Source of the DNA: Deltaproteobacteria bacterium
GTDB taxonomy: Bacteria > Desulfobacterota > G020345765
Assembly (NCBI GenBank): GCA_030616835.1
Contig: JAUWWP010000019.1
Coordinates: 1-17,699 of the forward strand
Direction: 5' to 3'
DNA length: 17,699 nt
Shown here piece after piece: positions 1-6,440 of the stretch. The notes below the pieces were generated by a model, which ran no database searches, was not told the origin of the DNA, and saw only the letters and a program-made list of their open reading frames with translations. Both the position numbers and the translations under genes were made by a program. The first letter of the stretch is position 1, and each line of letters opens with the position of its first letter.

Positions 1-51
1 AGGATTTTCTCAAAATTTCACTCTGCCCTTTGGCAGTTAATACTGAAGTAA

Positions 52-136
52 ACCCTGTTAGAGGCTCACCCCGTTAGACAAATTGTCTAACGGGGCAAGG
101 ATCTTACGGGGCTCACACGGGGCTTTCTAACGGGGT
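52..136 (+). repeat. Palindromic element, copy 1 (85 bp)
   Basis: Nested palindrome. The outer ends ACCCTGTTAGA and TTCTAACGGGGT are near-perfect inverted repeats, and the flanks extend the symmetry (gtaa before, taaa after). At 69-95 lies a perfect inner inverted repeat with 13-bp arms, CCCCGTTAGACAA and TTGTCTAACGGGG, around a single A. It aligns along its whole length with the element inside the gene at 14202-15671, read on that gene's coding strand, apart from 16 bp and 2 bp extra there. A third, diverged relative is at 6371-6440. No ORF is carried, so it is a MITE- or RPE-like non-autonomous element. Confidence 0.8.
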
Positions 137-259
137 AAATATCTTTATTTTCCTTTAAATTTTAAACTGTTCCTTAATCTTTTTCAATAGTAACTTTATC
201 TTATCAGCCCAAGTTCTCCTTGATTTTTGGATGAATTTAGGATTCAATAAGAAATTAGC

Positions 260-1015
260 ATGGAAATGTATGATCCAATTCTTTTAGCAAAACAGACCGA
301 AGCCCTGGTAATTCGGGGGAGAGCTCGTCGTTACTATCGCCTTGCTCGGGGAGGAAGGTGGTATGGAGGGATCGCCACTGCCGACTGCTGCGGTTGTCCC
401 CTGAGATGTGGCTTCTGCTGGAGTGGAAAGCCCCGGGATCATCCGGATAAGGTGGGCAAATTCTACCAACCGGAAGAGGTCTTCAAGGCCCTGAGCTCCT
501 GTGCCCGCAGAAATGGCTACCGGCAAATGCGCTTGAGTGGAAATGAGCCCACCCTGGGAAAGGAGCACCTGCTAAGCCTCCTGCGGCTGGTTGACGAGAG
601 CTCCTACCATTTCATCCTGGAAACCAGCGGCATATTGATCGATGAACAGTATGCCCGGCAGCTTGCCGGGTTCCGGAATCTGCACGTAAGGGTTTCGTTA
701 AAGGGAACAAATCCCCGGGAATTTTCTTTGCTTACCGGTGCCCCGGCGGAGATCTTCTCCCGGCAACTGGGAGCCTTGAGGAATCTCATTGAGGCGGGTG
801 TTAGCTCTCACCCGGCAGTGATGCTTTCCTTTAGCCCTAAGGATAATTTTCAAAGCCTGAAGGATGAGTTAAAGAAAATCAGCCCACATCTGCTGGAAGA
901 GATTGAGGAAGAGTATCTTATTACTTACCCTCATGTCGAGGAAAGGTTAATAAAGACAGGGTTAAAGCCTTTGATTGCCTACGGCCCCGACGGAATACCC
1001 AGGGAGTTGATCTGA
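260..1015 (+). CDS. Radical SAM protein, COG5014-like
   Basis: A 251-residue radical SAM enzyme. It shows the [4Fe-4S]-binding CX3CX2C motif at Cys46, Cys50 and Cys53 (GCPLRCGFCW) and a GGEP-type SAM-binding motif as GNEP at residues 94-97. The N-terminal stretch RGGRWYGGIATADCCGC resembles, from memory, the uncharacterised group COG5014, common in archaea and deep-branching anaerobes. That assignment is less secure than the superfamily. There is no extra Cys-rich C-terminal (SPASM) domain, so it is a minimal barrel, and the substrate is unknown. The ATG at 260 has only a weak ribosome-binding site, and a second ATG at 266 is possible. No same-strand neighbour lies in view, so context does not suggest a pathway. 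The upstream 120 bp are AT-rich, with a palindromic element beyond. Confidence 0.85.
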   Translation: MEMYDPILLAKQTEALVIRGRARRYYRLARGGRWYGGIATADCCGCPLRCGFCWSGKPRDHPDKVGKFYQPEEVFKALSSCARRNGYRQMRLSGNEPTLGKEHLLSLLRLVDESSYHFILETSGILIDEQYARQLAGFRNLHVRVSLKGTNPREFSLLTGAPAEIFSRQLGALRNLIEAGVSSHPAVMLSFSPKDNFQSLKDELKKISPHLLEEIEEEYLITYPHVEERLIKTGLKPLIAYGPDGIPRELI

Positions 1016-1043
1016 GGTCAAAAGCTCCTTTTATGAAAATATG

Positions 1044-1142
1044 TCAGAATACGCCGTTCCTTGTCCTGAGCCCTTCGATAAGCTCAGGACAGGCCTGTCG
1101 AAGGATGTGAACAGGGACAAATGACATTCGTCGAGTAGGCAT
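1044..1142 (-). pseudogene. Orphan 32-codon ORF started by the leader repeat
   Basis: The leader-repeat copy at 1130-1202 supplies a ribosome-binding site, ATG and codons MPTR. The reading frame then runs through a TCCTGAG/TCGAAGGA-type repeat and stops after 32 residues. Nothing in the peptide looks like a protein domain. I read it as a start cassette that landed without a gene, or whose gene was lost, and not as a functional protein. Confidence 0.4.
1062..1105. repeat. Dispersed TGTCCTGAG/TCGAAGGA hairpin repeat
   Basis: TGTCCTGAGC (1062-1071) and GCTCAGGACA (1082-1091) form a 10-bp stem, followed by CCTGTCGAAGGAT. Related pieces recur at 1311-1341, 7757-7871, 9920-9943, 11071-11094, 14063-14109 and 17512-17567. 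They lie only between genes, in both orientations. Confidence 0.75.
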
Positions 1143-1202
1143 TTTCAAAAACTTCCTTTCCCCCCCGATGCCCATCGGGGGGGCTTAGGGGGGATTTTCA
1201 TA
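1130..1202 (-). repeat. Leader repeat, copy A (orphan)
   Basis: Almost identical over about 72 bp to the segment at 4409-4482 that starts nikO, and similar to the split copy at 5557-5707 that starts nikN. On the minus strand it reads: TGAAAATCCCCCCTAA, a GC hairpin (arms CCCCCCGATG and CATCGGGGGG), AAAGGAAG, a short T/A stretch, then ATGCCTACTCGA. Here it drives only the 32-codon ORF at 1044-1142. Confidence 0.8.
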
Positions 1203-1204
1203 GT

Positions 1205-1245
1205 CCCCTCTCCCCTTTTGTGGGGAGAGGGGAAGGGTGAGGGTG
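1205..1245. repeat. CCCCTCTCCCC hairpin repeat
   Basis: Perfect 11-bp inverted repeat CCCCTCTCCCC (1205-1215) and GGGGAGAGGGG (1222-1232), followed by AAGGGTGAGGGTG. The same family appears at 5622-5662, where it interrupts another repeat, and in a variant at 8965-9047. It could form a strong hairpin on either strand. Confidence 0.7.
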
Positions 1246-1310
1246 ATTGGAATCTGCTGTATACAATCTCTTACATCTGACACCGACAATGAATTGCCCC
1301 TCTCTTCTAC

Positions 1311-1341
1311 CTGTCCTGAGGAGCGAAGCGTCTCGAAGGAT
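1311..1341. repeat. TCCTGAG/TCTCGAAGGA repeat fragment
   Basis: CTGTCCTGAGGAGCGAAGCG followed by TCTCGAAGGA, a member of the dispersed family also at 1062-1105. The rest of the gap 1016-1464 holds two other repeats and no further gene that I can support. Confidence 0.6.
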
Positions 1342-1464
1342 TGAAAAATCCGACAGATAAGATAAAGCAAGCTGGGAAAAGAGATTGAGATAACAGGGGA
1401 GAAGCGTAGAATCAGGCTTAAAAGATAATAAATGACATATGAAGATCTGACCCCCTTTCCCTCC

Positions 1465-3588
1465 TTATGTAAATTTAGGCATTTTTTTAGATGAAGGATT
1501 ATTCGTTAACTCCTCTTGCTTGAAGAGGCTTTTGAGGTTGGTAGCGAACTGGGACAGGCTTTCCATTGATGATCCGACACGATCGGTGTTTTTCAGTATT
1601 TCCTTGGCGATGGTATTGATTCCCGAAATAGTCTCGGCCATTTGTTCCGAAGCTGTTGTTTGCTGGTTTGTGATAATAGCGATGCTTCTTACAACCTTTG
1701 ATGTTTCCTGGGCAAGTTCGCGGATGCCTTTGAAGGAGCCTCCAACGCTGTCAGCAAGGGTACTTCCGGCATCGACTATCTCAGCCCCTTTCTGTGAGAG
1801 AGCGACAACCTCGTTAGTGGAGCGGGAGATTGCCTCGACTAGATTTTTGATCTCCGTGATTGCCTCGACAGTCCTTTTGGAAAGCTTTCGCACCTCCTTG
1901 GCGACGACGGTGAATCGCTTCCCAGCCTCCCCCGCTCCGGCTGCCTCTATGGATGCGTTGAGGGCCAGGAGGTCTATCTGGGCTGATATCTCACCGATGA
2001 TTTCCATTATTCCCGATATCTTTTTGAAATTCTCGGCCAGGATGAGCACGCCTGATGATATCTCCTCCACATGATCGCTCAGCTTCTCGAAGCCCTGGAG
2101 GCCTCCGGTGATGTCCTCGTCGCCCTTTTTGCAGGCCTCGAAGTTCGCCTCGGCTACTTCTTCCACATGGCGGGCGCTTTCAGCTATCTGCTTTGCCGTG
2201 GCAATGAACTCCTCCGATGTTGAAATTGCCTCCTCGACAGCCGTTGCCTGGTCCCTTGCGCCGTGGGATTGCTGGTGACCGGCCTCCGCTATCTCTATTG
2301 CAGCCTCGTCAAGCCTTCCAACAACCTCCCGGATCCTTCCCAAAAGCATCATCGTCCGGTCCATCTCGGCGGCCAGGTGTCTGGTTGTCCCCATCACTGC
2401 CAGGATGAGATCTCCTAATTCATCCTCCGTGAAAGCCTCAAGCCCCTCCGGATGCTCTCCTCTTCCAACCCTTTCCAAAAACCCTAAGGTTTTTTTAAGA
2501 GGATAATTCAGGTCATCTGCAAGGAGGTAGGTTATAAGCACACACAAAAAGAGGCTCGTAAGGAAAAGAGCCAGTATGAGGTTTCTGGTCTTAGCCTTCA
2601 CCGCTCCCGACATCCCCCAGAAGCCCACGGCACCTGCCCATAGCTTCTCCTCTGGGAAGTAGGTGAAGGAGACGATCTTCCTTGCCTGATCGTCCTCCAG
2701 AAAGCTGCCCCCGCGACTCTTTAATATCCTCTTTATGTCTTCATCGGAAAGGTTTTCCCTGACGCCGCTGATGAAGTTCCCATCCTTGTCAATAAGGAAA
2801 AAGCTTGCGCGTGCCCCCGGCCTTTCGGCAAGCAGGGTGGCAGGAATCCTTTCATCTTGACCTTCTCTGGACCCGATTATCCTTCGTGGGATTTCCTTTA
2901 CCCAGTATTGCAGGTTTTCCCTGAGCTGCGCCTTCTGGGCTCTCTCCGCCAGGGCAAATCCCATGAGGGTGGAGCTTATAAGGAAGAAAAGAACTACTGA
3001 GAGCATAACCACGAGGACCTTGTATCTGATAGAAATGGCTATGTGAGGGAAGCTTGGAACCCCTGACTCGCTTAGAGTGCGCATAATTTTCGCGAGCTGA
3101 GGCCGCTCGAGGAACTTAAACGCATAGAAGCAGATAATACCAAGATTGACCGCTGTTATCATACCCATGATCAGAATGAAATATGCCTCCCTTGATGAGA
3201 AGCCGGAGAATCGGTGGAGAAATGTTACTAAGAGGAGCGAAGTAACCCCGTAGAAAATCATCACGAGAAGAGAGGTCTTAAGAGGCAGGGAAAGGATCGC
3301 CCTCCCCGCGAGTTGAGCTTCCTCAAGAGAAGGCGTCTCTTCCTTACGGATCATCTTCGAAAAATTTAGCACAGGGCGTGCCAACCGAAGACCCAGCGGG
3401 ACAAGCACTAAAACAGCAAGGGGCACGAAGCAAGCAACAAGACCCAAAAAGGCCAGTATCTTCTCTCTGCTCAGGTCAAGAAGGACGATACAATAGAAGA
3501 TGCTCACATTTACAAAGACAAGTAAAAGCAAACTTATCGCTATTATAATCCGGAGGGTTCTCCTCCTGTCAGCAGCATTTTTCTTCAT
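1465..3588 (-). CDS. Methyl-accepting chemotaxis-like receptor
   Basis: A 707-residue membrane signal transducer. Four hydrophobic segments fill roughly residues 13-160. A fifth (about 190-212) opens a periplasmic region of about 120 residues, and a sixth (about 338-358) leads into a HAMP linker and a long cytoplasmic coiled coil. The hairpin tip, which in the family contacts CheA and CheW, is recognisable (QIDLLALNASIEAAGAGEAG, then VVAKEVRKLSKRT). It differs from the usual AARAGE and RGFAVVA wording. No methyltransferase-tethering pentapeptide ends the protein, and no che genes are nearby. I chose the ATG at 3588 because GAGG lies 7 nt upstream. An ATG 27 bp earlier has no such site. The ligand is unknown. 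The gene lies 117 bp past nikO on the same strand, so co-transcription with the nickel operon is possible but not shown. Confidence 0.9.
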   Translation of the reverse strand: MKKNAADRRRTLRIIIAISLLLLVFVNVSIFYCIVLLDLSREKILAFLGLVACFVPLAVLVLVPLGLRLARPVLNFSKMIRKEETPSLEEAQLAGRAILSLPLKTSLLVMIFYGVTSLLLVTFLHRFSGFSSREAYFILIMGMITAVNLGIICFYAFKFLERPQLAKIMRTLSESGVPSFPHIAISIRYKVLVVMLSVVLFFLISSTLMGFALAERAQKAQLRENLQYWVKEIPRRIIGSREGQDERIPATLLAERPGARASFFLIDKDGNFISGVRENLSDEDIKRILKSRGGSFLEDDQARKIVSFTYFPEEKLWAGAVGFWGMSGAVKAKTRNLILALFLTSLFLCVLITYLLADDLNYPLKKTLGFLERVGRGEHPEGLEAFTEDELGDLILAVMGTTRHLAAEMDRTMMLLGRIREVVGRLDEAAIEIAEAGHQQSHGARDQATAVEEAISTSEEFIATAKQIAESARHVEEVAEANFEACKKGDEDITGGLQGFEKLSDHVEEISSGVLILAENFKKISGIMEIIGEISAQIDLLALNASIEAAGAGEAGKRFTVVAKEVRKLSKRTVEAITEIKNLVEAISRSTNEVVALSQKGAEIVDAGSTLADSVGGSFKGIRELAQETSKVVRSIAIITNQQTTASEQMAETISGINTIAKEILKNTDRVGSSMESLSQFATNLKSLFKQEELTNNPSSKKMPKFT

Positions 3589-3705
3589 CGAAAACCTCAC
3601 ATAAATAAATACCATTTTCAGCTAGATTTTTCAAGTAACTCAAGGTCAGTATTGGGGTCAGCCCATGACCCAGGGAAATGGGGATGGTTCTCTTTCCTAA
3701 ATCGG

Positions 3706-4422
3706 TTACAGCAAACCGTTGGCTTTTAGGAGTGCTTGATCCCGAAGGATCTCCTGCGTTGTGCCTTCGGTAATCTTCCGACCGTTATTGAGGATGATCA
3801 CCCGGTGGCAGAGCTGGGATACCAGGTCAAGGTCGTGGGAGACGATGATCTGGGTGCCTCCCAGATCACGGAGTAATTGAATGATGCTGCGGCGTCCTCC
3901 GGGATCAAGGTTGCTGCTCGGCTCATCAATAACCAGAAGCTCCGGCTCCATGGGAAGCACGGTGGCAATGGCCACTCGTTTCTTCTGACCGAAGCTCAGG
4001 TGAAAGGCGCTGCGCTCTTCAAACCCCGCCAGTCCTACCGCCTCCAGGCTTCGCTTTACCCTCCTGGCGACCTCATCTTCCGGAATTCTTAGATTCCTTG
4101 GCCCAAAGGCCACATCATCGAAGACCGTGGGGCAGAAGAGCTGGTCATCCGGGTTCTGGAAGATTATACCTACTTTACGGCGAACCTCTTTCAGGTTGGC
4201 TCGATTGAGCTCCATCCCGGATACCCAAACGCTTCGATTATGACCCAGGATACCGTTAAGGTGAAGGAGAAGGGTAGATTTTCCCGCCCCGTTCGGGCCA
4301 ATGATCCCCACACTCTCTCCCTCTTTAACTATCAGGGAGACCCGGTCGAGGGCCTGGGTCCCATCGGGATAGGAGTAAGTAAGGTCCCTGGTTTCCACCA
4401 AGTTTTTACGTCGAGTAGGCAT
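3706..4422 (-). CDS. nikO: Nickel/cobalt ECF transporter ATPase NikO/CbiO
   Basis: A 238-residue ABC ATPase powering the group I ECF nickel importer encoded upstream. Motifs are complete: Walker A GPNGAGKS (42-49), Q-loop glutamine at 89 in FQNPDDQ, signature LSFGQ (142-146), Walker B LLVIDE (162-167) and switch His196 in IVSHD. NPDDQ followed by a VFDDVAFGP stretch is typical of CbiO/EcfA. The start at 4422 (MPTRRKN) has AAGGAAG upstream. An in-frame ATG 33 bp earlier lies inside the hairpin of the leader repeat and is unlikely to be used. The first four codons themselves come from that repeat and match those of nikN. NikR at the head of the cluster and the PDGLE subunit favour nickel over cobalt. 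Confidence 0.92.
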   Translation of the reverse strand: MPTRRKNLVETRDLTYSYPDGTQALDRVSLIVKEGESVGIIGPNGAGKSTLLLHLNGILGHNRSVWVSGMELNRANLKEVRRKVGIIFQNPDDQLFCPTVFDDVAFGPRNLRIPEDEVARRVKRSLEAVGLAGFEERSAFHLSFGQKKRVAIATVLPMEPELLVIDEPSSNLDPGGRRSIIQLLRDLGGTQIIVSHDLDLVSQLCHRVIILNNGRKITEGTTQEILRDQALLKANGLL

Positions 4423-4482
4423 TTTCAAAAACTTCCTTTCCCCCCCGATGCCCATCGGGGGGGGTTAGGGGGGATTTTCATA
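4409..4482 (-). promoter_or_regulatory. Leader repeat, copy B: nikO translation-initiation cassette
   Basis: This repeat spans the whole nikQ-nikO junction. It begins at the nikQ stop codon (TGA, 4478-4480), forms a 10-bp GC hairpin, and supplies AAAGGAAG, the nikO ATG (4420-4422) and the codons for PTR. It matches copy A at 1130-1202 except for about one base. The hairpin ends right next to the ribosome-binding site, so it could modulate initiation. That role is inference. Confidence 0.75.
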
Positions 4483-5248
4483 TCATCTCCATCCTCAGAA
4501 AAGTGAAATATAGCAAGGCGAAGACAAGGAAAAGGACATCCTTAGTCTGGAATTTAGTTTTTCCGAAGCCAACAATCTCGCCGGTAAAGCCCCGGGAGGT
4601 CATGGCCACATAGATCCGCTCCCCCCGCTCATAGCTTTTTAAGAAAAGGCTACCGATCATCTGTCCGATTACCTTTGCCTGCCAGAGCCATCTGCCCCGA
4701 TATACCCGGGCATCCCGGGCACGCTTCATTCTCTCAATTTCTTCAATAAGCAGGAAAAGGTAGCGGTAGGCGAAGCTGGCGAGCATAATCATTAGCTTGG
4801 GAACCTTAAGCTGCTCGAATCCCCGCAACAACCTGGGGAAAGGGGTGGTGGAGGAAAGAAGGATAACCGAGATTACCGCCAGGTATGATTTTACCAGAAC
4901 ATTCTCGAAGACAATCAGACCCGAGCGGGATACGGTGAGTTCACCGATCCCCAGGTTGTACCCTCCTCCGATATGATCGGGTTTAAGAAAAGGGATGAAG
5001 GCAGCGACCAGAATGACGAAAGGGATTACGACTAAAGAGGATTTTAGAATGTGTCCCGGAGGAACCCGGGAGAGCGCCCCCGCAAGCACGAGAAACAGGC
5101 CGTAACCAATAAACGCCCAGTAGGCGTCGGGGGGGCTGCTGACACAGAAGATAATCAGGCCGAGAAAGGTAATGATCTTGGCCCGGGCATCCAACCGGTG
5201 AACCGGGCTATCCAGATTGCTGTATTTATCCAGGAAGTCGTGTTTCAT
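4478..5248 (-). CDS. nikQ: ECF transporter transmembrane protein NikQ/CbiQ
   Basis: A 256-residue membrane subunit of the nickel/cobalt ECF importer. It is the T component that couples NikO to NikM. Several hydrophobic segments lie between residues 25 and 165 and another near the C-terminus. Two Arg-rich cytoplasmic coupling segments typical of the family are present: RARDARVYRGR (176-186) and ERGERIYVAMTSRGF (207-221). GAGGT precedes the ATG, and the gene starts 12 bp after nikN, whose last codons overlap this ribosome-binding region. Its stop codon lies at the edge of the leader repeat that starts nikO, so the last codons may have been reset when that repeat arrived. Confidence 0.92.
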   Translation of the reverse strand: MKHDFLDKYSNLDSPVHRLDARAKIITFLGLIIFCVSSPPDAYWAFIGYGLFLVLAGALSRVPPGHILKSSLVVIPFVILVAAFIPFLKPDHIGGGYNLGIGELTVSRSGLIVFENVLVKSYLAVISVILLSSTTPFPRLLRGFEQLKVPKLMIMLASFAYRYLFLLIEEIERMKRARDARVYRGRWLWQAKVIGQMIGSLFLKSYERGERIYVAMTSRGFTGEIVGFGKTKFQTKDVLFLVFALLYFTFLRMEMI

Positions 5249-5260
5249 ATTTTGCTACCT

Positions 5261-5569
5261 CTATTCTTCTATGTCTTTCACCCTTCTTCTCAGGGAATAC
5301 CCCAGACCGTAGGCTACTGCGAAAACAAGAAGTGTTCCAATTAATCCAGCCAATGAAGTGGCTATGCCTTCTTGTTTCACGCCCGGCATAGTATAGTCAG
5401 GAATCGGTGCGCTAAAAACTTCTTGCCCTTCGCCTTTATGTAAAAACCCTTTGTCCTCGGCCACCTTATCCAAACCAACCGGGGATTTGGAAGCGAAAGG
5501 TGATAAGAAAAGAGCAATTGCAACTGCTATGAATAAACCTGCTAAAATTATTCTTTGTCGAGTAGGCAT
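5261..5569 (-). CDS. nikN: PDGLE-domain nickel transporter subunit (NikN-like)
   Basis: A 102-residue protein with an N-terminal membrane segment (about 6-23), an exported loop and a C-terminal membrane segment (about 72-92). This is the topology of CbiN/NikN small subunits. The loop segment SPVGLDKVAEDKGF (29-42), followed by PIPDYTMPG, matches the PDGLE domain, although the namesake PDGLE is changed to PVGLD. In the family this subunit assists NikM in metal loading. The ATG at 5569 (MPTRQR) with upstream GGAAAGGAAG is chosen. Longer in-frame starts run back through the GC-rich leader repeat and give low-complexity sequence. The gene sits 149 bp after nikM, a gap filled by leader copy C. Confidence 0.85.
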   Translation of the reverse strand: MPTRQRIILAGLFIAVAIALFLSPFASKSPVGLDKVAEDKGFLHKGEGQEVFSAPIPDYTMPGVKQEGIATSLAGLIGTLLVFAVAYGLGYSLRRRVKDIEE

Positions 5570-5707
5570 TTTCAACAACTTCCTTTCCCCACCGAGGCCC
5601 ATCGGGGGGTTAACGCCCCTAAATCCCCCCCTCACCCTTTCCCTCTCCCCCAGGGGAGAGGGAAATATTTCGCGCCTTTGAAAAAGGGGGTTTAGGGGGG
5701 ATTTTCA
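5557..5707 (-). repeat. Leader repeat, copy C, interrupted by another repeat
   Basis: The nikN end (5557-5612) carries the same ribosome-binding site, ATG, MPTR codons and hairpin as copies A and B, with a few changes. The distal end (about 5692-5707) keeps the TGAAAATCCCCCCTAA segment. Between them lie about 80 bp of foreign repeat, including a CCCTCTCCCC/GGGGAGAGGG hairpin (5641-5662). So the family at 1205-1245 appears to have inserted into the leader repeat. Confidence 0.7.
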
Positions 5708-5718
5708 TGAAATCCCCC

Positions 5719-6354
5719 TTATACTTTTTCAAGCCTTAACAAATCAGGTCTCACCTTAAAGACGAGACTCAATACCGCTACCGTAATCAGCCCTTCCCCG
5801 ATACCGATCAAGCCATGAAATCCGGCCATAGCAGGTAAAGCAACTCTTAGCGGAACTGTTCCTGAAATAGCTAACTCAATGGCACAAACGCCGGCAGCCA
5901 ATACTATGGACAGCCAACTGGCAATAAAGGCACTAATGAACATCCCCCTGGTATCGGCTATTATCTTGCTCAATCCAAGGTAGAGATAGTAACCTACTAT
6001 GACACCAATTAATCCCATGTTGAAGATATTGGCACCAAGAGCGGTCAGGCCGCCATCCTGGAAAACAAGACACTGGATGATAAGAACAATAGACATTATC
6101 AGGACGCCAGCTAACGGCCCCAGAAGAATCGCGGCCAACACCCCACCCATAAAATGTCCTGAGGTTCCTCCTGCTACGGGAAAGTTTAACATCTGAGCAG
6201 CAAAGATAAAGGCGGCCAACACCCCCATCATGGGAACCTGCTTTTCCCCGATCTTCTTGCTGGTTTTCCTGATGGCAAAGCTTACTACTCCCGCAGATAC
6301 TACACCTAAAGTTACCCAGGTTTTAGTATCCAAGAAGCCGTCGGGTATATGCAT
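5719..6354 (-). CDS. nikM: Nickel ECF transporter substrate-binding subunit NikM/CbiM
   Basis: A 211-residue membrane protein, the S component that binds the metal. It opens with MHIPDGFL, whose free N-terminus and His2 bind metal in the family. His67 falls in AGGTSGHFMGG, exactly at the number reported for the structurally known NikM2. About six or seven hydrophobic helices follow, with conserved GVLAAILLGPLAG and FHGLIGIGEGLITVAVL. The ATG at 6354 has a strong AAAGGAGG 9 nt upstream, which fits the need for an exact N-terminus. That ribosome-binding site directly abuts a palindromic element. Nickel is preferred over cobalt because of nikR and the PDGLE partner. Cobalt transport is the alternative. 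Confidence 0.93.
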   Translation of the reverse strand: MHIPDGFLDTKTWVTLGVVSAGVVSFAIRKTSKKIGEKQVPMMGVLAAFIFAAQMLNFPVAGGTSGHFMGGVLAAILLGPLAGVLIMSIVLIIQCLVFQDGGLTALGANIFNMGLIGVIVGYYLYLGLSKIIADTRGMFISAFIASWLSIVLAAGVCAIELAISGTVPLRVALPAMAGFHGLIGIGEGLITVAVLSLVFKVRPDLLRLEKV

Positions 6355-6370
6355 CTCTTATCCCTCCTTT

Positions 6371-6440
6371 ACCCCGTTAGAAATCTCTCAGGAACACATT
6401 TCTAATTAGGGTTAGATCATTACTTAATTTCTCACGGGGT
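6371..6440 (-). repeat. Palindromic element, copy 3 (70 bp)
   Basis: Ends ACCCCGTTAGAAA and TTTCTCACGGGGT are inverted repeats with one mismatch, matching the ends of the elements at 52-136 and 14779-14881. The interior is diverged and lacks the clean central palindrome. It fills the barrel-nikM junction exactly, from the base after the barrel stop codon to the nikM ribosome-binding site. It could act as a processing or attenuation hairpin in the operon mRNA (inference). Confidence 0.65.

Noticed and set aside
23..36. Small hairpin CTGCC/GGCAG near the left edge
   Set aside because: Only 5 bp with a short tail and no visible upstream gene, so too weak to call a terminator.
1520..2074. Long plus-strand ORFs opposite the chemotaxis-like receptor, and similar ones opposite the crotonase and symporter genes
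   Set aside because: They are antisense shadows of GC-rich genes with convincing domains on the other strand, and they lack ribosome-binding sites.
3646..3720. Terminator for the nickel operon after nikO
   Set aside because: Hairpins are possible (GGGTCA/TGACCC near 3656-3672; CGGTT/AACCG near 3702-3717), but neither is followed by a T run on the minus strand.
4423..4455. N-terminal extension of the NikO ATPase (11 extra residues)
   Set aside because: The extra residues are encoded by the GC hairpin of the leader repeat, not family-like, and the internal ATG at 4422 has the proper ribosome-binding site.
5570..5635. 22-residue N-terminal extension of the PDGLE protein
   Set aside because: It is translated from repeat DNA, and the start at 5569 matches the same cassette start used by nikO.
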